64,000 bases of DNA from Nonomuraea purpurea. GTDB lineage: Bacteria > Actinomycetota > Actinomycetes > Streptosporangiales > Streptosporangiaceae. A program made the translations under genes and the position numbers. Each line of letters starts with the position of its first letter. Positions within the stretch are counted from its first letter, which is position 1. The stretch is taken from contig NZ_JBHSBI010000002.1 of the NCBI RefSeq assembly GCF_042650645.1, positions 62,001 through 126,000 on the forward strand. The letters are read 5' to 3'. Below the pieces are notes generated by a model. The model saw only the letters and a program-made list of their open reading frames with translations. It was not told the DNA's origin and searched no databases. Positions 1-7,153 of this stretch are shown here, piece by piece.

Positions 1-9
1 AATGACCAG

Positions 10-834
10 GTGAAATCCACAGACGTCACCTTCCCCGGCGGCCGGACCAGCGGCCGCTCCCCGCTCGTCGGGGCCGTGCCGGTAGGGGACCTGCACGGCC
101 TCGTCGTCGCCGAGACACCGTTCCACCCGCTCGACCACACCTGGCCCGACCAGCCCGCCGACAGAGGCGTGATCGGGGGCCTGCCGGTCGTCGACTGCGT
201 GACAGGGGCCCAGTCGAACACCGGTGAGGTCTTCCTCGGCGACGCCATCCCGGTGCGGCGCGGCAGCGAGGGCTGGCAGTGGCTGGTCGTGCACGTGGCC
301 GAGACGCCGCTGCCGGTGGGGGAGGAGGTGGACCTGGAGGTGGACGCCGCCTTCCGCGCGGCGCTCTCGGCAGGTCACACCTCCTGCCACCTGGCGGCGC
401 TGGCGCTCAACGCGGCCCTGGCGCAGTGCTGGCGCAAGGAGGCGCCGCTCGACCGGCTCGGGCATCCCGACTTCGACCAGGCGGCGATCACGTCCTCGCG
501 CATCTCGCCGCACGGCAGCGTGGACGTCTACCGGCTGGGCAAGTCGCTGCGCAAGAAGGGGTTCGCCGTCGACGCGCTGGACTGGGCGGAGGTCGCGGGG
601 CGGGTGAACGAGCGGCTTGAGGCGTGGGTGGCCGCCGACGCGCCGGTCCGGCTGGACGTTCCCGGGCCGGGGCTGACCGCCCGCCGGACGTGGCACTGCT
701 CGCTGCCCGAGGGCGAGGCGTCCATTCCGTGCGGGGGCACCCACGTAGGTCGTACGGGGGAGCTGGGGCGGGTCGAGGTGGAGTTCACGCTGGAGGAGGC
801 GGCCCTGACCATGCGCACTGTCAGCATGTGTTGA
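10..834 (+). CDS. AlaX-like alanyl-tRNA editing (SAD-domain) protein
   Basis: This 274-residue protein looks like a free-standing editing domain related to AlaX and the second additional domain of class II synthetases, which deacylates mischarged tRNA-Ala in the cytoplasm. What is seen: a His-x3-His pair at residues 123 and 127 (HTSCH) and a Cys-x3-His pair at 241 and 245 (CGGTH), the usual zinc-binding set of the family. The start shown is GTG at 10, and GTGA at 10-13 would fit a stop/start overlap with an upstream gene. The frame is open to the window edge, however, so a start outside the window cannot be excluded. Substrate specificity (Ser or Gly on tRNA-Ala) is inferred from the family only. 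Confidence 0.75.
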   Translation: MKSTDVTFPGGRTSGRSPLVGAVPVGDLHGLVVAETPFHPLDHTWPDQPADRGVIGGLPVVDCVTGAQSNTGEVFLGDAIPVRRGSEGWQWLVVHVAETPLPVGEEVDLEVDAAFRAALSAGHTSCHLAALALNAALAQCWRKEAPLDRLGHPDFDQAAITSSRISPHGSVDVYRLGKSLRKKGFAVDALDWAEVAGRVNERLEAWVAADAPVRLDVPGPGLTARRTWHCSLPEGEASIPCGGTHVGRTGELGRVEVEFTLEEAALTMRTVSMC

Positions 835-835
835 C
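820..835. promoter_or_regulatory. Imperfect copy of the HTH-gene operator
   Basis: GTCAGCATGTGTTGAC differs at two positions from the perfect palindrome at 849-864. It spans the end of the AlaX-like gene and the TTGACA -35 element (831-836). The two sites are centred 29 bp apart. Confidence 0.5.
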
Positions 836-867
836 AAGAGACGCCTCTGTCAGCATATGCTGACACC
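831..867 (+). promoter_or_regulatory. Promoter of the HTH/ClpN pair, probably leaderless
   Basis: TTGACA at 831-836 and TATGCT at 856-861 (19-bp spacer; CATATG at 854-859 would give 17) place the transcription start at about 867-868, the A of the ATG at 868. No Shine-Dalgarno sequence precedes the ATG, so the transcript is probably leaderless. Confidence 0.55.
849..864. promoter_or_regulatory. Perfect 16-bp palindromic operator
   Basis: GTCAGCATATGCTGAC is a perfect inverted repeat covering the -10 region, 3 bp before the ATG of the HTH gene. A bound protein would block the promoter. Autorepression by the adjacent HTH protein is the simplest inference. Confidence 0.6.
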
Positions 868-1083
868 ATGGAGGTCAACCAACTCGCCGAGGCGGCCGCC
901 GGTCAGGACCCCGGCGTAGGGCTGCCGGCGGTGTCCGCGCTCAAGACCGTGCTGGAAGAACTCGAGGCCATGCACGTGTCGAACGCCCGCGCTCAGGGCT
1001 GGTCGTGGGAGCAGATCGCCGACGCGCTCGGGGTGCGGCGGCAGACCGTCCACCGCAAACACGCACGCAGGACGGGGAGGTAG
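868..1083 (+). CDS. Small helix-turn-helix protein
   Basis: A 71-residue protein with a resolvase/sigma-like helix-turn-helix near the C-terminus (residues about 45-68, WSWEQIADALGVRRQTVHRK) after a helical N-terminal half. It is small enough to be only a DNA-binding unit. The ATG at 868 has no ribosome-binding site and sits at the predicted transcription start. A ClpN-domain gene follows after 4 bp, so the two are very likely one operon. Pairs of a small HTH gene with a Clp N-terminal-domain gene are, from memory, common in actinobacteria. The natural inference is autoregulation through the palindromes at 820-835 and 849-864. The target beyond its own promoter is unknown. Confidence 0.75.
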   Translation: MEVNQLAEAAAGQDPGVGLPAVSALKTVLEELEAMHVSNARAQGWSWEQIADALGVRRQTVHRKHARRTGR

Positions 1084-1087
1084 TCAC

Positions 1088-1618
1088 ATGTTCGCCAGAT
1101 TCACCCAGGACGCCCGCAGGGCCGTGGTCAAGGCCGGGATCCTCGCCCTCGACGCCGGCAAGCCCGCGCTCGACGCCGACCTGATGCTGCTGGGGCTGGC
1201 CGAGGTGCGGCCGTTCGCGCTGTCGTCGTTCACCGCCTCCGCCGTCGACGTGCGGGCCCGAGTGGACGTCGGCGACGCCCGCGCGCTGCTGGCCACGCTG
1301 GGCATCGACCTCGACCAGATCCACCGCCGCACCCGCGCGGGCACCGACGACCCCCGGCTGTGGCGCCTGCGCCGCTCGCGGCTGCGACCGTTGCGGGTCA
1401 CCCTGTACGGGCCGCTGGGGCAGCTCCCGCTGGCCATGCACGCCAGGAAGACGATCGAGGTGGCGATGTGGCGTCCCGGGCCCGTCACGGGGGAGCGGCT
1501 GCTGTGGGGGCTGCTCGCCGACCACGCCAACGGCGCCGCACGGATCCTGCGCGAGGCCGGGGTGGACTTGAGCGCGCTGGTACGCGAAGCGGGCATCCCG
1601 TTCCGCCGCACCGCCTGA
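1088..1618 (+). CDS. Clp N-terminal (ClpN repeat) domain protein, no ATPase
   Basis: A 176-residue protein resembling the double ClpN repeat of ClpA/ClpC. Residues 1-45 (MFARFTQDARRAVVKA onward) match the start of the first repeat and residues about 115-165 (HARKTIEVAMW, then LLWGLLADHANGAARIL) the second. It has no Walker motif and no AAA+ module, so it cannot be a chaperone by itself. In full Clp proteins this domain recruits substrates or adaptors, so this may be an adaptor or a partner of the upstream HTH protein. The start lies 4 bp after the HTH stop codon. An array of hairpin repeats follows the stop. Confidence 0.75.
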   Translation: MFARFTQDARRAVVKAGILALDAGKPALDADLMLLGLAEVRPFALSSFTASAVDVRARVDVGDARALLATLGIDLDQIHRRTRAGTDDPRLWRLRRSRLRPLRVTLYGPLGQLPLAMHARKTIEVAMWRPGPVTGERLLWGLLADHANGAARILREAGVDLSALVREAGIPFRRTA

Positions 1619-1620
1619 TC

Positions 1621-1737
1621 GGACGGCTCACTCGTCGGGCCGTCTGTTTGGACGGCTCACTCGTCGGCCCGTCTGCTTGGACGGCTCACTCGTCGGCCCG
1701 TCGGGTCGGGCGACTCACTCGGCCGCCGTCCGGCCGG
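1621..1737. repeat. Tandem 29-bp hairpin repeats between convergent genes
   Basis: Three near-identical 29-bp units start at 1621, 1650 and 1679, and a degenerate fourth starts at 1708. Each unit can fold as GACGGC, an 11-nt loop, then GCCGTC. The array begins 2 bp after the ClpN gene stop and lies between that gene and the convergent sigma-factor gene, so it probably works as a bidirectional transcription barrier, although there is no clear U-tract. Confidence 0.7.
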
Positions 1738-1770
1738 ATGGCTTTCCTGGCCGCCGCCTGATCAGGTGGC

Positions 1771-2667
1771 TCACCTGGTTGGTGGCGACAGATGGGCGAT
1801 CTTCTCCGGGTTGGCGACCAGGTAGATCGTGTCGATCCTGCCGTCCGAGATCAGCAGCGAGACCACCGTGACCACCCGCCCCTCCGCCGAGAAGATCACC
1901 GCGGGGGCGTTGTTCACGGCGCCCATCCCGAAGGACAGGCCCGCGCCCTCGGCCATGCCGATCGAGACCAGGAATCGGCCGAGGTTCTGCGGCGTGTTGA
2001 TCGACAACAGATATCTGCCGACGTTCTCGGCGCCGGTGATCGTCCGCAGTGCCGCCCTGGCCTTGCCGCCGCCGTCGCTGACCATCGTGACCTCGCTGGA
2101 CAACAGCTCGATCAGCCCGCCGAGGTCGCCTCTGGCGGAGGCGTTGACGAACCGCTCGGTGATCCGCCGCCGCTCGTCGCCGTCCACCTCGAAGCGCGGA
2201 CGCTTCTCCCGTACGTGCTCGCGCGCCCGCCGCGCGAGCTGCCTGGTCGCCGGCTCGGCCCGCCCGATGATCTCCGCGATCTCCGAGAACGGCAGGTCGA
2301 ACGCCTCCCGCAACACAAACACGGCCCGCTCCAGCGGCGACAGCGTCTCCAGGACCACCAGCAGCGCCATCTCCACCGAGTCGGCCAGCTCGGCGTGCTC
2401 GGCGACGTCGGGCTCGGTGCTGATCGGCTCAGGCAGCCAAGGACCCACGTACGACTCACGCCGCGACTTCGCCCACCGCAGCCGATCGATGGCCAGCCGC
2501 GAGGTAACCCTGACCAGGTACGCCTTGGGCTCCACGACAATCGACTCGTCCACCGCCGACCACCGCAACCACGCCTCCTGGACGACGTCCTCCGCGTCGG
2601 CCACACTGCCCAGGATCCGGTAGGCGACTCCGGTCAGCAGGCTTCGGTGCTCCTCAAAGGTCGGCAT
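1771..2667 (-). CDS. ECF41-type RNA polymerase sigma factor with SnoaL-like C-terminal domain
   Basis: A 298-residue extracytoplasmic-function sigma factor of the SigJ/ECF41 type. Residues 1-70 are sigma region 2 (LLTGVAYRILGSVADAEDVV), about 105-160 are region 4, and about 170-298 form a SnoaL-like extension. The ECF41 hallmarks are visible: the linker motif YVGPWLPEP, the DGGGK motif and a C-terminal NPEK (NPEKIAHL). In studied members the fused domain modulates sigma activity in place of a separate anti-sigma factor. ECF41 genes usually sit beside a carboxymuconolactone decarboxylase, oxidoreductase or epimerase gene, but none is adjacent here. The gene converges on the ClpN gene. Confidence 0.88.
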   Translation of the reverse strand: MPTFEEHRSLLTGVAYRILGSVADAEDVVQEAWLRWSAVDESIVVEPKAYLVRVTSRLAIDRLRWAKSRRESYVGPWLPEPISTEPDVAEHAELADSVEMALLVVLETLSPLERAVFVLREAFDLPFSEIAEIIGRAEPATRQLARRAREHVREKRPRFEVDGDERRRITERFVNASARGDLGGLIELLSSEVTMVSDGGGKARAALRTITGAENVGRYLLSINTPQNLGRFLVSIGMAEGAGLSFGMGAVNNAPAVIFSAEGRVVTVVSLLISDGRIDTIYLVANPEKIAHLSPPTR

Positions 2668-2742
2668 GAACCTATAGACGTATCACGGGGCCTTCGGCGT
2701 GACACGAGGGCTCCCGGACTCCGATACACTTGGTGATCGCAA

Positions 2743-2815
2743 GGGGCTATGGCGCAGTTGGTAGCGCGCCTCCATGGCATGGAGGAGGTCTGGGGTTCGA
2801 ATCCCCATAGCTCCA
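2743..2815 (+). tRNA. tRNA-Ala (anticodon GGC), copy 1
   Basis: A 73-nt cloverleaf. The acceptor stem GGGGCTA pairs with TAGCTCC and includes the G3-U70 wobble that identifies alanine tRNAs. The anticodon stem CCTCC/GGAGG encloses the loop ATGGCAT (anticodon GGC), and the T-arm reads GGGGTTCGAATCCCC. The discriminator base is A and CCA is not encoded. The 73 nt are identical to the copy at 39655-39727. Confidence 0.96.
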
Positions 2816-2826
2816 CTCCAATCAGG

Positions 2827-2855
2827 CGGCGGTGTCCTTCGGGCATCGCCGTTTC
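2827..2855 (+). terminator. Terminator after tRNA-Ala copy 1
   Basis: CGGCGGTG pairs with CATCGCCG around a TCCTTCGGG loop and is followed by a short T-run (GTTTC). A very similar hairpin follows the second tRNA-Ala copy at 39745-39777. Confidence 0.6.
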
Positions 2856-3021
2856 GCATGTCTGTGCATTGCGGACGTTCAGGAGTGAGGGCTATGGATT
2901 CGGTGGGCTCGTCTGAGGCCGGGCCGAATTGAGTCTGGGGTGGCTGCCCACGATGGCTGTGTCCTTCGCACGTGGCGATGCTGCGGCGGTAGGCGATCGC
3001 CGGCGTTCCCAATCTTGGAAA

Positions 3022-3621
3022 TCAAGATCGGTATCCGATATGACGCAACAGAATCCGCAGCCGGCGCTCGATCTGTACAGCGGTCAGGTCTTCCGGATGC
3101 TGGAGCAGGACGGATCCGATTGAGCTGGCCAGGATGTCCATGATGACGCTCGGGTCGGTGTCCGCTGGGAGGTGACCGGCGTCGATGGCCTGCTGCGCGA
3201 TTTGCGCCAGAGCGTTCAGCCGTGGCTGCAGGTAGCGCTCGGTGTAGGCGGTCACCAGTTTCGGGTAGTCGACTGAGGCGCCGATGACGCGCGCCATCAG
3301 CGTGCGGAAGCGAGGGCGGCTGAGAAGTTCGGCGATGGATGAGATCAGTTCATCGATCGACTCCCCGGCCGGGGCAGCGTCCATATCGGGGGCGCGGGCG
3401 TGTTCCAAGGCGGCCATCAGGAGGTCGTCTTTGGCCCGCCAGCGCCGGTACACGGTCAGTTTTGCCACGCCGGCGCGTTGGGCGACCGCTTCAATGCTGG
3501 TGCCCGCCGCGCCGCGTTCGATCAGCAGGTCCAACGCCGCCTCCAGGATGGCGGCATCGTTCTCTGGATCGCGTGGACGGCCGTGGCGTTCTATGCCGGC
3601 CACAGCACCTGATTCAGCCAT
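3022..3621 (-). CDS. TetR/AcrR-family transcriptional regulator
   Basis: A 199-residue TetR-type repressor. The N-terminal helix-turn-helix is at about residues 20-66 (AILEAALDLLIERGAAGTS, then AVAQRAGVAKLTVYRRW), followed by an all-helical ligand-binding domain with a TetR_C-like pattern (LQPRLNALAQIAQQAIDAGHL). The gene overlaps the 3' end of the upstream FAD monooxygenase by 31 bp, so both are probably read from one promoter. The likely operator is the inverted repeat at 5108-5138 in front of the monooxygenase, which would make the pair a self-regulated catabolic or resistance unit. The ligand is unknown, possibly the aromatic substrate of the monooxygenase. Confidence 0.88.
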   Translation of the reverse strand: MAESGAVAGIERHGRPRDPENDAAILEAALDLLIERGAAGTSIEAVAQRAGVAKLTVYRRWRAKDDLLMAALEHARAPDMDAAPAGESIDELISSIAELLSRPRFRTLMARVIGASVDYPKLVTAYTERYLQPRLNALAQIAQQAIDAGHLPADTDPSVIMDILASSIGSVLLQHPEDLTAVQIERRLRILLRHIGYRS

Positions 3622-5108
3622 GCCATCAGTTTGTCGGGTGCCGGATGGTCACGCCAACCGATGTGCCCGTCGGGGCGGATCAGCATCACGTTGGGCGAAC
3701 TGGGCTCCACTGGCGTGAGCGCGACGATCAGGTCGGCGCCCAGTCGTGCTGCGGCGGCCTCGGCGTGGCGGGCGGCGACGTGCTGATCACCGGCGAGCAC
3801 CGCCCAGCGTCCGGAGATCGCGGCGTGCAGCGTGGTCTGGCCGCCGTCAAGTTGTCGGCAGGTGAGGTCGGGCATCCGGTCGCCGGGGCGCAGCCCGGGC
3901 ATCCACCGGTGCGCGGCAGAGGCCAGCGGTCCTCCCCGGTAGCTGATGCCGAGTTGGGAGGCGGCCAGCCACAGTCGGCGCTGTACTGCGGGCAGGCGGA
4001 CGACCGGCAGGACGACGTTGTCGCGCAGCAGGCGTCTCCAGTGGGCGTGCGGCAGCATGATGCCCACGGCGGTGCTGGTGGCGCGCAAGACTTTGCGGGC
4101 CAGCGGCCGTCGTTCGCCTTCGTAGGTGTCAAGCAGTCGCTGGTCGGCGCGGCCACGGGTGACCAGCACCAGCTTCCAGGCCAGGTTTTCCGCGTCGCCC
4201 AGGCCGGTGTTCTGTCCCTGGCCGCCGGTGGGGCTCTGGATGTGTGCCGCATCGCCGGCCAGCAGGATCCGGCCGCGCCGGTAGGAGTCGGCCAACCGGC
4301 GGTGGATACGGAACTCCGAGGCCCAGGGGATGTCCGTGACCGTGTCGAGGGCGACGCCACTGCGGCGGGAGAACTCGCTCAGCACCCGGTCGCTGATCTC
4401 GCGTTCGGACAACTGGTCCGGCAGATCCGATGGTGGTTCGGTGAACACGCGCCAGGTGTCGTCCGGCAGTGCGGTGACCGACAGCATGTGACCGGCCTCC
4501 ATCCAAGTCGTACTGCCGTTCTTGTCCAACGGCCACTGGGCCCGCACGTCGACCATCAGCAGGCGTTCGAGGAGTTTGCGGCCGGGAAAGCCGATGCCGG
4601 CGAGCTTGCGTACGGTGCTGTGCGCGCCGTCGCAGCCGATCAACCAGTGGGTCTCGATGTGGTGCTCGGCGCCATCGGCCGTCTGCACGGTGGCGGTGAC
4701 GCCGGTGTCGTCCTGCCGAGCCGCGACCAGCCGGGTGTCCCACTCCACGTGGCCGCCCAGTTCGGCCAGGCGTTGCCGCATCGTGCCCTCGACCTCGGCC
4801 TGCGAGATCAGCAGCGTCTGTTTTGGCTGGTCAGCGACGGCTTGGCCGACGTGAAGGCGCAGCACGGTGCGCGATCCCTCGTTGTAGGACATGTTGAGCG
4901 AGGACTGGGAGCGCTGGGGCAGGTCGCCGAGCGCGCCGATGCGTTCCAGGACCTCGACGCCGCGTGGTTGCAGGCCGAGGGCGCGGGAGGTGGCGGCGGG
5001 GCCTGGGGCGGCGTCGATGACGCGGACGGGGATGTCGTGTAATGCCAGGTGGATGGCCAGGGCCAGCCCGGTGGGGCCGGCGCCCGCGATGAGTACGGTG
5101 TCAGTCAC
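3591..5108 (-). CDS. FAD-dependent aromatic hydroxylase (class A flavin monooxygenase)
   Basis: A 505-residue flavoprotein of the PHBH fold, similar in layout to PgaE/RdmE-type polyketide and rifampicin monooxygenases. Visible motifs: the dinucleotide-binding GAGPTGLALAIHL at residues 8-20, the DG motif LIGCDGAHSTVRK near 157-169, the GD motif ILLAGDAAHIQSPTGGQG near 281-298, and a C-terminal thioredoxin-like region that closes such enzymes. It would use NAD(P)H and O2 to hydroxylate an aromatic ring, with the substrate unknown. It starts at GTG 5108 inside an inverted repeat, without a clear Shine-Dalgarno sequence. The 3' end overlaps a TetR gene. Confidence 0.88.
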   Translation of the reverse strand: MTDTVLIAGAGPTGLALAIHLALHDIPVRVIDAAPGPAATSRALGLQPRGVEVLERIGALGDLPQRSQSSLNMSYNEGSRTVLRLHVGQAVADQPKQTLLISQAEVEGTMRQRLAELGGHVEWDTRLVAARQDDTGVTATVQTADGAEHHIETHWLIGCDGAHSTVRKLAGIGFPGRKLLERLLMVDVRAQWPLDKNGSTTWMEAGHMLSVTALPDDTWRVFTEPPSDLPDQLSEREISDRVLSEFSRRSGVALDTVTDIPWASEFRIHRRLADSYRRGRILLAGDAAHIQSPTGGQGQNTGLGDAENLAWKLVLVTRGRADQRLLDTYEGERRPLARKVLRATSTAVGIMLPHAHWRRLLRDNVVLPVVRLPAVQRRLWLAASQLGISYRGGPLASAAHRWMPGLRPGDRMPDLTCRQLDGGQTTLHAAISGRWAVLAGDQHVAARHAEAAAARLGADLIVALTPVEPSSPNVMLIRPDGHIGWRDHPAPDKLMAWLNQVLWPA

Positions 5109-5138
5109 TTAGTAAACGATACGGTACCGATTACTAAG
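5108..5138. promoter_or_regulatory. Inverted-repeat operator before the monooxygenase/TetR unit
   Basis: The arms CTTAGTAA (5108-5115) and TTACTAAG (5131-5138) are exact inverted repeats around a 15-bp centre that itself contains the palindrome CGGTACCG. Size and position, overlapping the GTG start, fit a TetR operator. Confidence 0.7.
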
Positions 5139-5238
5139 TCGGGAGTCGGGTATGTGTGATCACAGTCACCGCGCGTCGGTCGGAGGCTGCTCGGCGATAC
5201 CGTGGAAATCCACCTGCGGCGCCGGGTTCGAGTAGGCG

Positions 5239-5708
5239 GTGACACCGGCCTGTCGCAGTGTGCGGGAAGTGGAGCGCCTGCTACAAGCCGGTCTGCTGAG
5301 TGGGCGCAGGGTTGGCAGGGCCCACCTGATCCGGGCCACGGTTCCTGGCCGCTATGCCCGGCCTCTCACGGAACTCCTGACGTTGGCCTTCGGGCGCACA
5401 TTCTCATCGAACAGGAATTCGCCGCCCTTCCCGATGCGGGCGCGGTGGCGATCTTCGGCTTCTGGGCGAACCGATATCTGGGCGAGCCCGGCCCGCCTCC
5501 GAACGATATCGATGTCATGGTCATGGGCCGTCCGTCTCGAACCGATGTGTACGAGGCCGCTGAGCGAGTGGAGGCGAGGCTGGGTATCTCGGTCAACCCC
5601 GTTATCATCACTCGTGATCGTTGGACGCAAGCCACGGACCCCCTTGTCAAACAGATCCGGTCGTCACCGCTGATCTGGGTAAAGGGACACCCCGAGGAGG
5701 GCGCGTGA
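5239..5708 (+). pseudogene. MNT-type nucleotidyltransferase (antitoxin-like), frameshifted
   Basis: Two overlapping frames together make one familiar protein: a winged-HTH start read from about 5239 (VREVERLLQAGLLSGRRVGR, then RPLTELLTLAFG, ending near 5390), and a minimal nucleotidyltransferase read in the frame ending at 5708 (from about 5395, EQEFAALPDAGAVAIFGFW, then NDIDVMVMG). Going from one to the other needs a one-base shift near 5385-5400, consistent with a lost base. The first helices of the wHTH are also missing, because an in-frame TAG lies at 5233. The catalytic GS(x) motif reads GFW where family members have GSW. The gene is therefore probably dead or mis-sequenced. Its TGA overlaps the ATG of the HEPN gene at 5708, the usual MNT-HEPN arrangement. 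Confidence 0.65.
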
Positions 5709-6190
5709 TGCGCTGGAGTCGAGGCGAGGCGCTGGTGGAGCGTCTCCTCGCAGAGGGACGGCTCCAGAAGGTCACGGGTTCGGCTGCGGATGGCACTGAC
5801 TGGGTGGAACGTGCCCGCCGCACCTTGCAGACCGCACAGGGGATCGCCGACGATCCCGACAGCGCTTTCATCCTTTCCTATGACGCCGCCCGGCACGCTT
5901 GTACGGCGGTTCTGGCGCATCAGGGCCTTCGACCTACCACGGCAGGCGGGCACTATGTTGTGGAGGAAGTGCTGCGAGCGCAGTTCGGTGCTGCCTTCAG
6001 GGAATTCGGCGCGCTGCGCCGTCGCCGTAACGAGATCGAATATCCGATGCGTCCTGGCGATGACGTCGAGCAGGCCGAGGCTGAGGCGGCGATCGCCACG
6101 ACTGAGCGGCTGATCGACGCGGTCGTCGGCGTCAACCATGGAGCTCAATATCTGGGCTTGATCACCCGCACACCGTCTCCCTGGACGTGA
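5708..6190 (+). CDS. HEPN-domain protein, partner of the MNT gene
   Basis: A 160-residue helical protein of the HEPN superfamily. Seen: a SAV-like core (SYDAARHACTAVLAHQGLR) and the late motif RRRRNEIEYP, which occupies the place of the R-x4-6-H catalytic motif. The histidine is not evident, as in many HEPN partners of MNT genes. In MNT-HEPN modules the HEPN protein is the toxin (an RNase) and the MNT protein an antitoxin that modifies it. Start choice: the ATG at 5708 overlaps the MNT stop codon, and the open frame further upstream is the tail of that gene read in another frame. With the MNT frame broken, this HEPN gene may be unneutralised or inactive. Confidence 0.7.
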   Translation: MRWSRGEALVERLLAEGRLQKVTGSAADGTDWVERARRTLQTAQGIADDPDSAFILSYDAARHACTAVLAHQGLRPTTAGGHYVVEEVLRAQFGAAFREFGALRRRRNEIEYPMRPGDDVEQAEAEAAIATTERLIDAVVGVNHGAQYLGLITRTPSPWT

Positions 6191-6327
6191 ACCCCACCCG
6201 GCACGACAGCCGGGCAGTCCCGCTGGCGTACAGCAAGAAAATCGGCCTCCAGCCGAACCTCGAAGCCGACCAGATCAAGATCGAAGCGAGCCTTGTGGCC
6301 CGCCCTCACCCGTCGATTTCCGGGACA

Positions 6328-6741
6328 TCAGATATCGGTGACCAGCTTGATGGGCTGCCTCGTCACGACCGCTATGGTCATGAAGTCGCGATCGTCGCAC
6401 AGCACCGTGAGGTTTTCCCGTTCCGCGGTGGCGGCAATGAGCAGGTCGGCTGGACCGGCCGACCTGTGCTGTCCAGTCTCGGTGAGTAGCTGCTGTACCT
6501 CGGCCGCGCGCTGCCAGGCGTGTTCGTTCATCGGTACCCAGCCGAACAGATCGTGGAGCAGACGCACCTTCTCCAGGCGGTCCGCAAGCGATCTCGCGGA
6601 GAAAAGGAACTCCAATTCGACGACCGGACAGGTTGCGATGACACCGGCGGCGAGCTGATCGGACCACGCCTGCCGCAGTTTGGGCTCCTGCAAGATCCGG
6701 AACATGCCGGAAGTGTCGATGAGATATAGGGCGGGTGTCAC
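6328..6741 (-). CDS. vapC: PIN-domain ribonuclease toxin, VapC family
   Basis: A 137-residue PIN-domain protein, normal length for VapC. The acidic residues that hold Mg2+ are present: Asp9 (YLIDTS), Glu42 (PVVELEF), Asp99 (AGPADLLIAATA) and the Asp116-Asp119 cluster (CDDRDF). VapC toxins cleave RNA, often tRNA, and are silenced by VapB. The ATG overlaps the stop of the upstream vapB by 4 bp (6738-6741), so the two are translationally coupled. The target RNA cannot be read from the sequence. Confidence 0.88.
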   Translation of the reverse strand: MTPALYLIDTSGMFRILQEPKLRQAWSDQLAAGVIATCPVVELEFLFSARSLADRLEKVRLLHDLFGWVPMNEHAWQRAAEVQQLLTETGQHRSAGPADLLIAATAERENLTVLCDDRDFMTIAVVTRQPIKLVTDI

Positions 6742-6956
6742 CGGCGGTAGGCTGCCTTGTTGCCGACGAAGTCATCGAAGTCTCCGCGGTCGGCCATCTC
6801 GCCAAGTGCGGTCAGGGCTCGCAGTCGCACCAACCGCTGCCCCACCTCGCGGAGAGCTGCGTTGACCGTGTCCTTCTTTGTCTTGGTGCCGAGAACTTCG
6901 GCGGCTATCGCCAGGGCCTCTTGGTCGATCTCGATCGGAGTCTTCACCATGGCCAT
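6738..6956 (-). CDS. vapB: VapB-family antitoxin
   Basis: About 72 residues, with a ribbon-helix-helix-like start (MVKTPIEIDQEALAIAAEVLGTKTK is the region, residues 3-27) and a C-terminal tail (GEMADRGDFDDF) that would fill the VapC active site. It is the first gene of the vapBC operon. The frame extends upstream to 6974 (GTG), but the ATG at 6956, with AAGGA about 10 nt before it, gives the usual antitoxin start. The ATG at 6950 is also possible. The inverted repeat at 6982-6998 is the probable autoregulatory site. Confidence 0.8.
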   Translation of the reverse strand: MAMVKTPIEIDQEALAIAAEVLGTKTKKDTVNAALREVGQRLVRLRALTALGEMADRGDFDDFVGNKAAYRR

Positions 6957-6981
6957 TGGATCACCATCCTTCACGCACTAA

Positions 6982-6998
6982 GGATATCACGGATATCC
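6982..6998. promoter_or_regulatory. VapBC operator
   Basis: GGATATC-ACG-GATATCC is a perfect 7-3-7 inverted repeat 25 bp upstream of vapB. A half-site-like CGGATATCT follows at 7012-7020. Autoregulation by the VapB-VapC complex is typical of the family. Confidence 0.65.
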
Positions 6999-7153
6999 GT
7001 TCTTGGTGTCTCGGATATCTCGACTTTGGATCAGTAGTTCGATCGCTCAGCCCACCCTCTCTAGTAGTGTCCATCGGGGCGCCGCCGTTTACGCACTGTC
7101 CGGCCGCCCAGACGGTCGAAGAGCTCGTGGGCCGGGCGTCCGGACCGTGGATG

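Noticed and set aside
1621..1737. CRISPR-like array
   Set aside because: Units are contiguous with no unique spacers; they are tandem hairpin repeats. The arrays at 60.1 and 61.7 kb also lack spacers.
2634..3012. Reverse-strand open frames crossing tRNA-Ala copy 1 (MGIRTPDLLHAMEARYQ-type product)
   Set aside because: This product is the antisense of a tRNA gene and is a well-known spurious annotation; no ribosome-binding site or family supports it.
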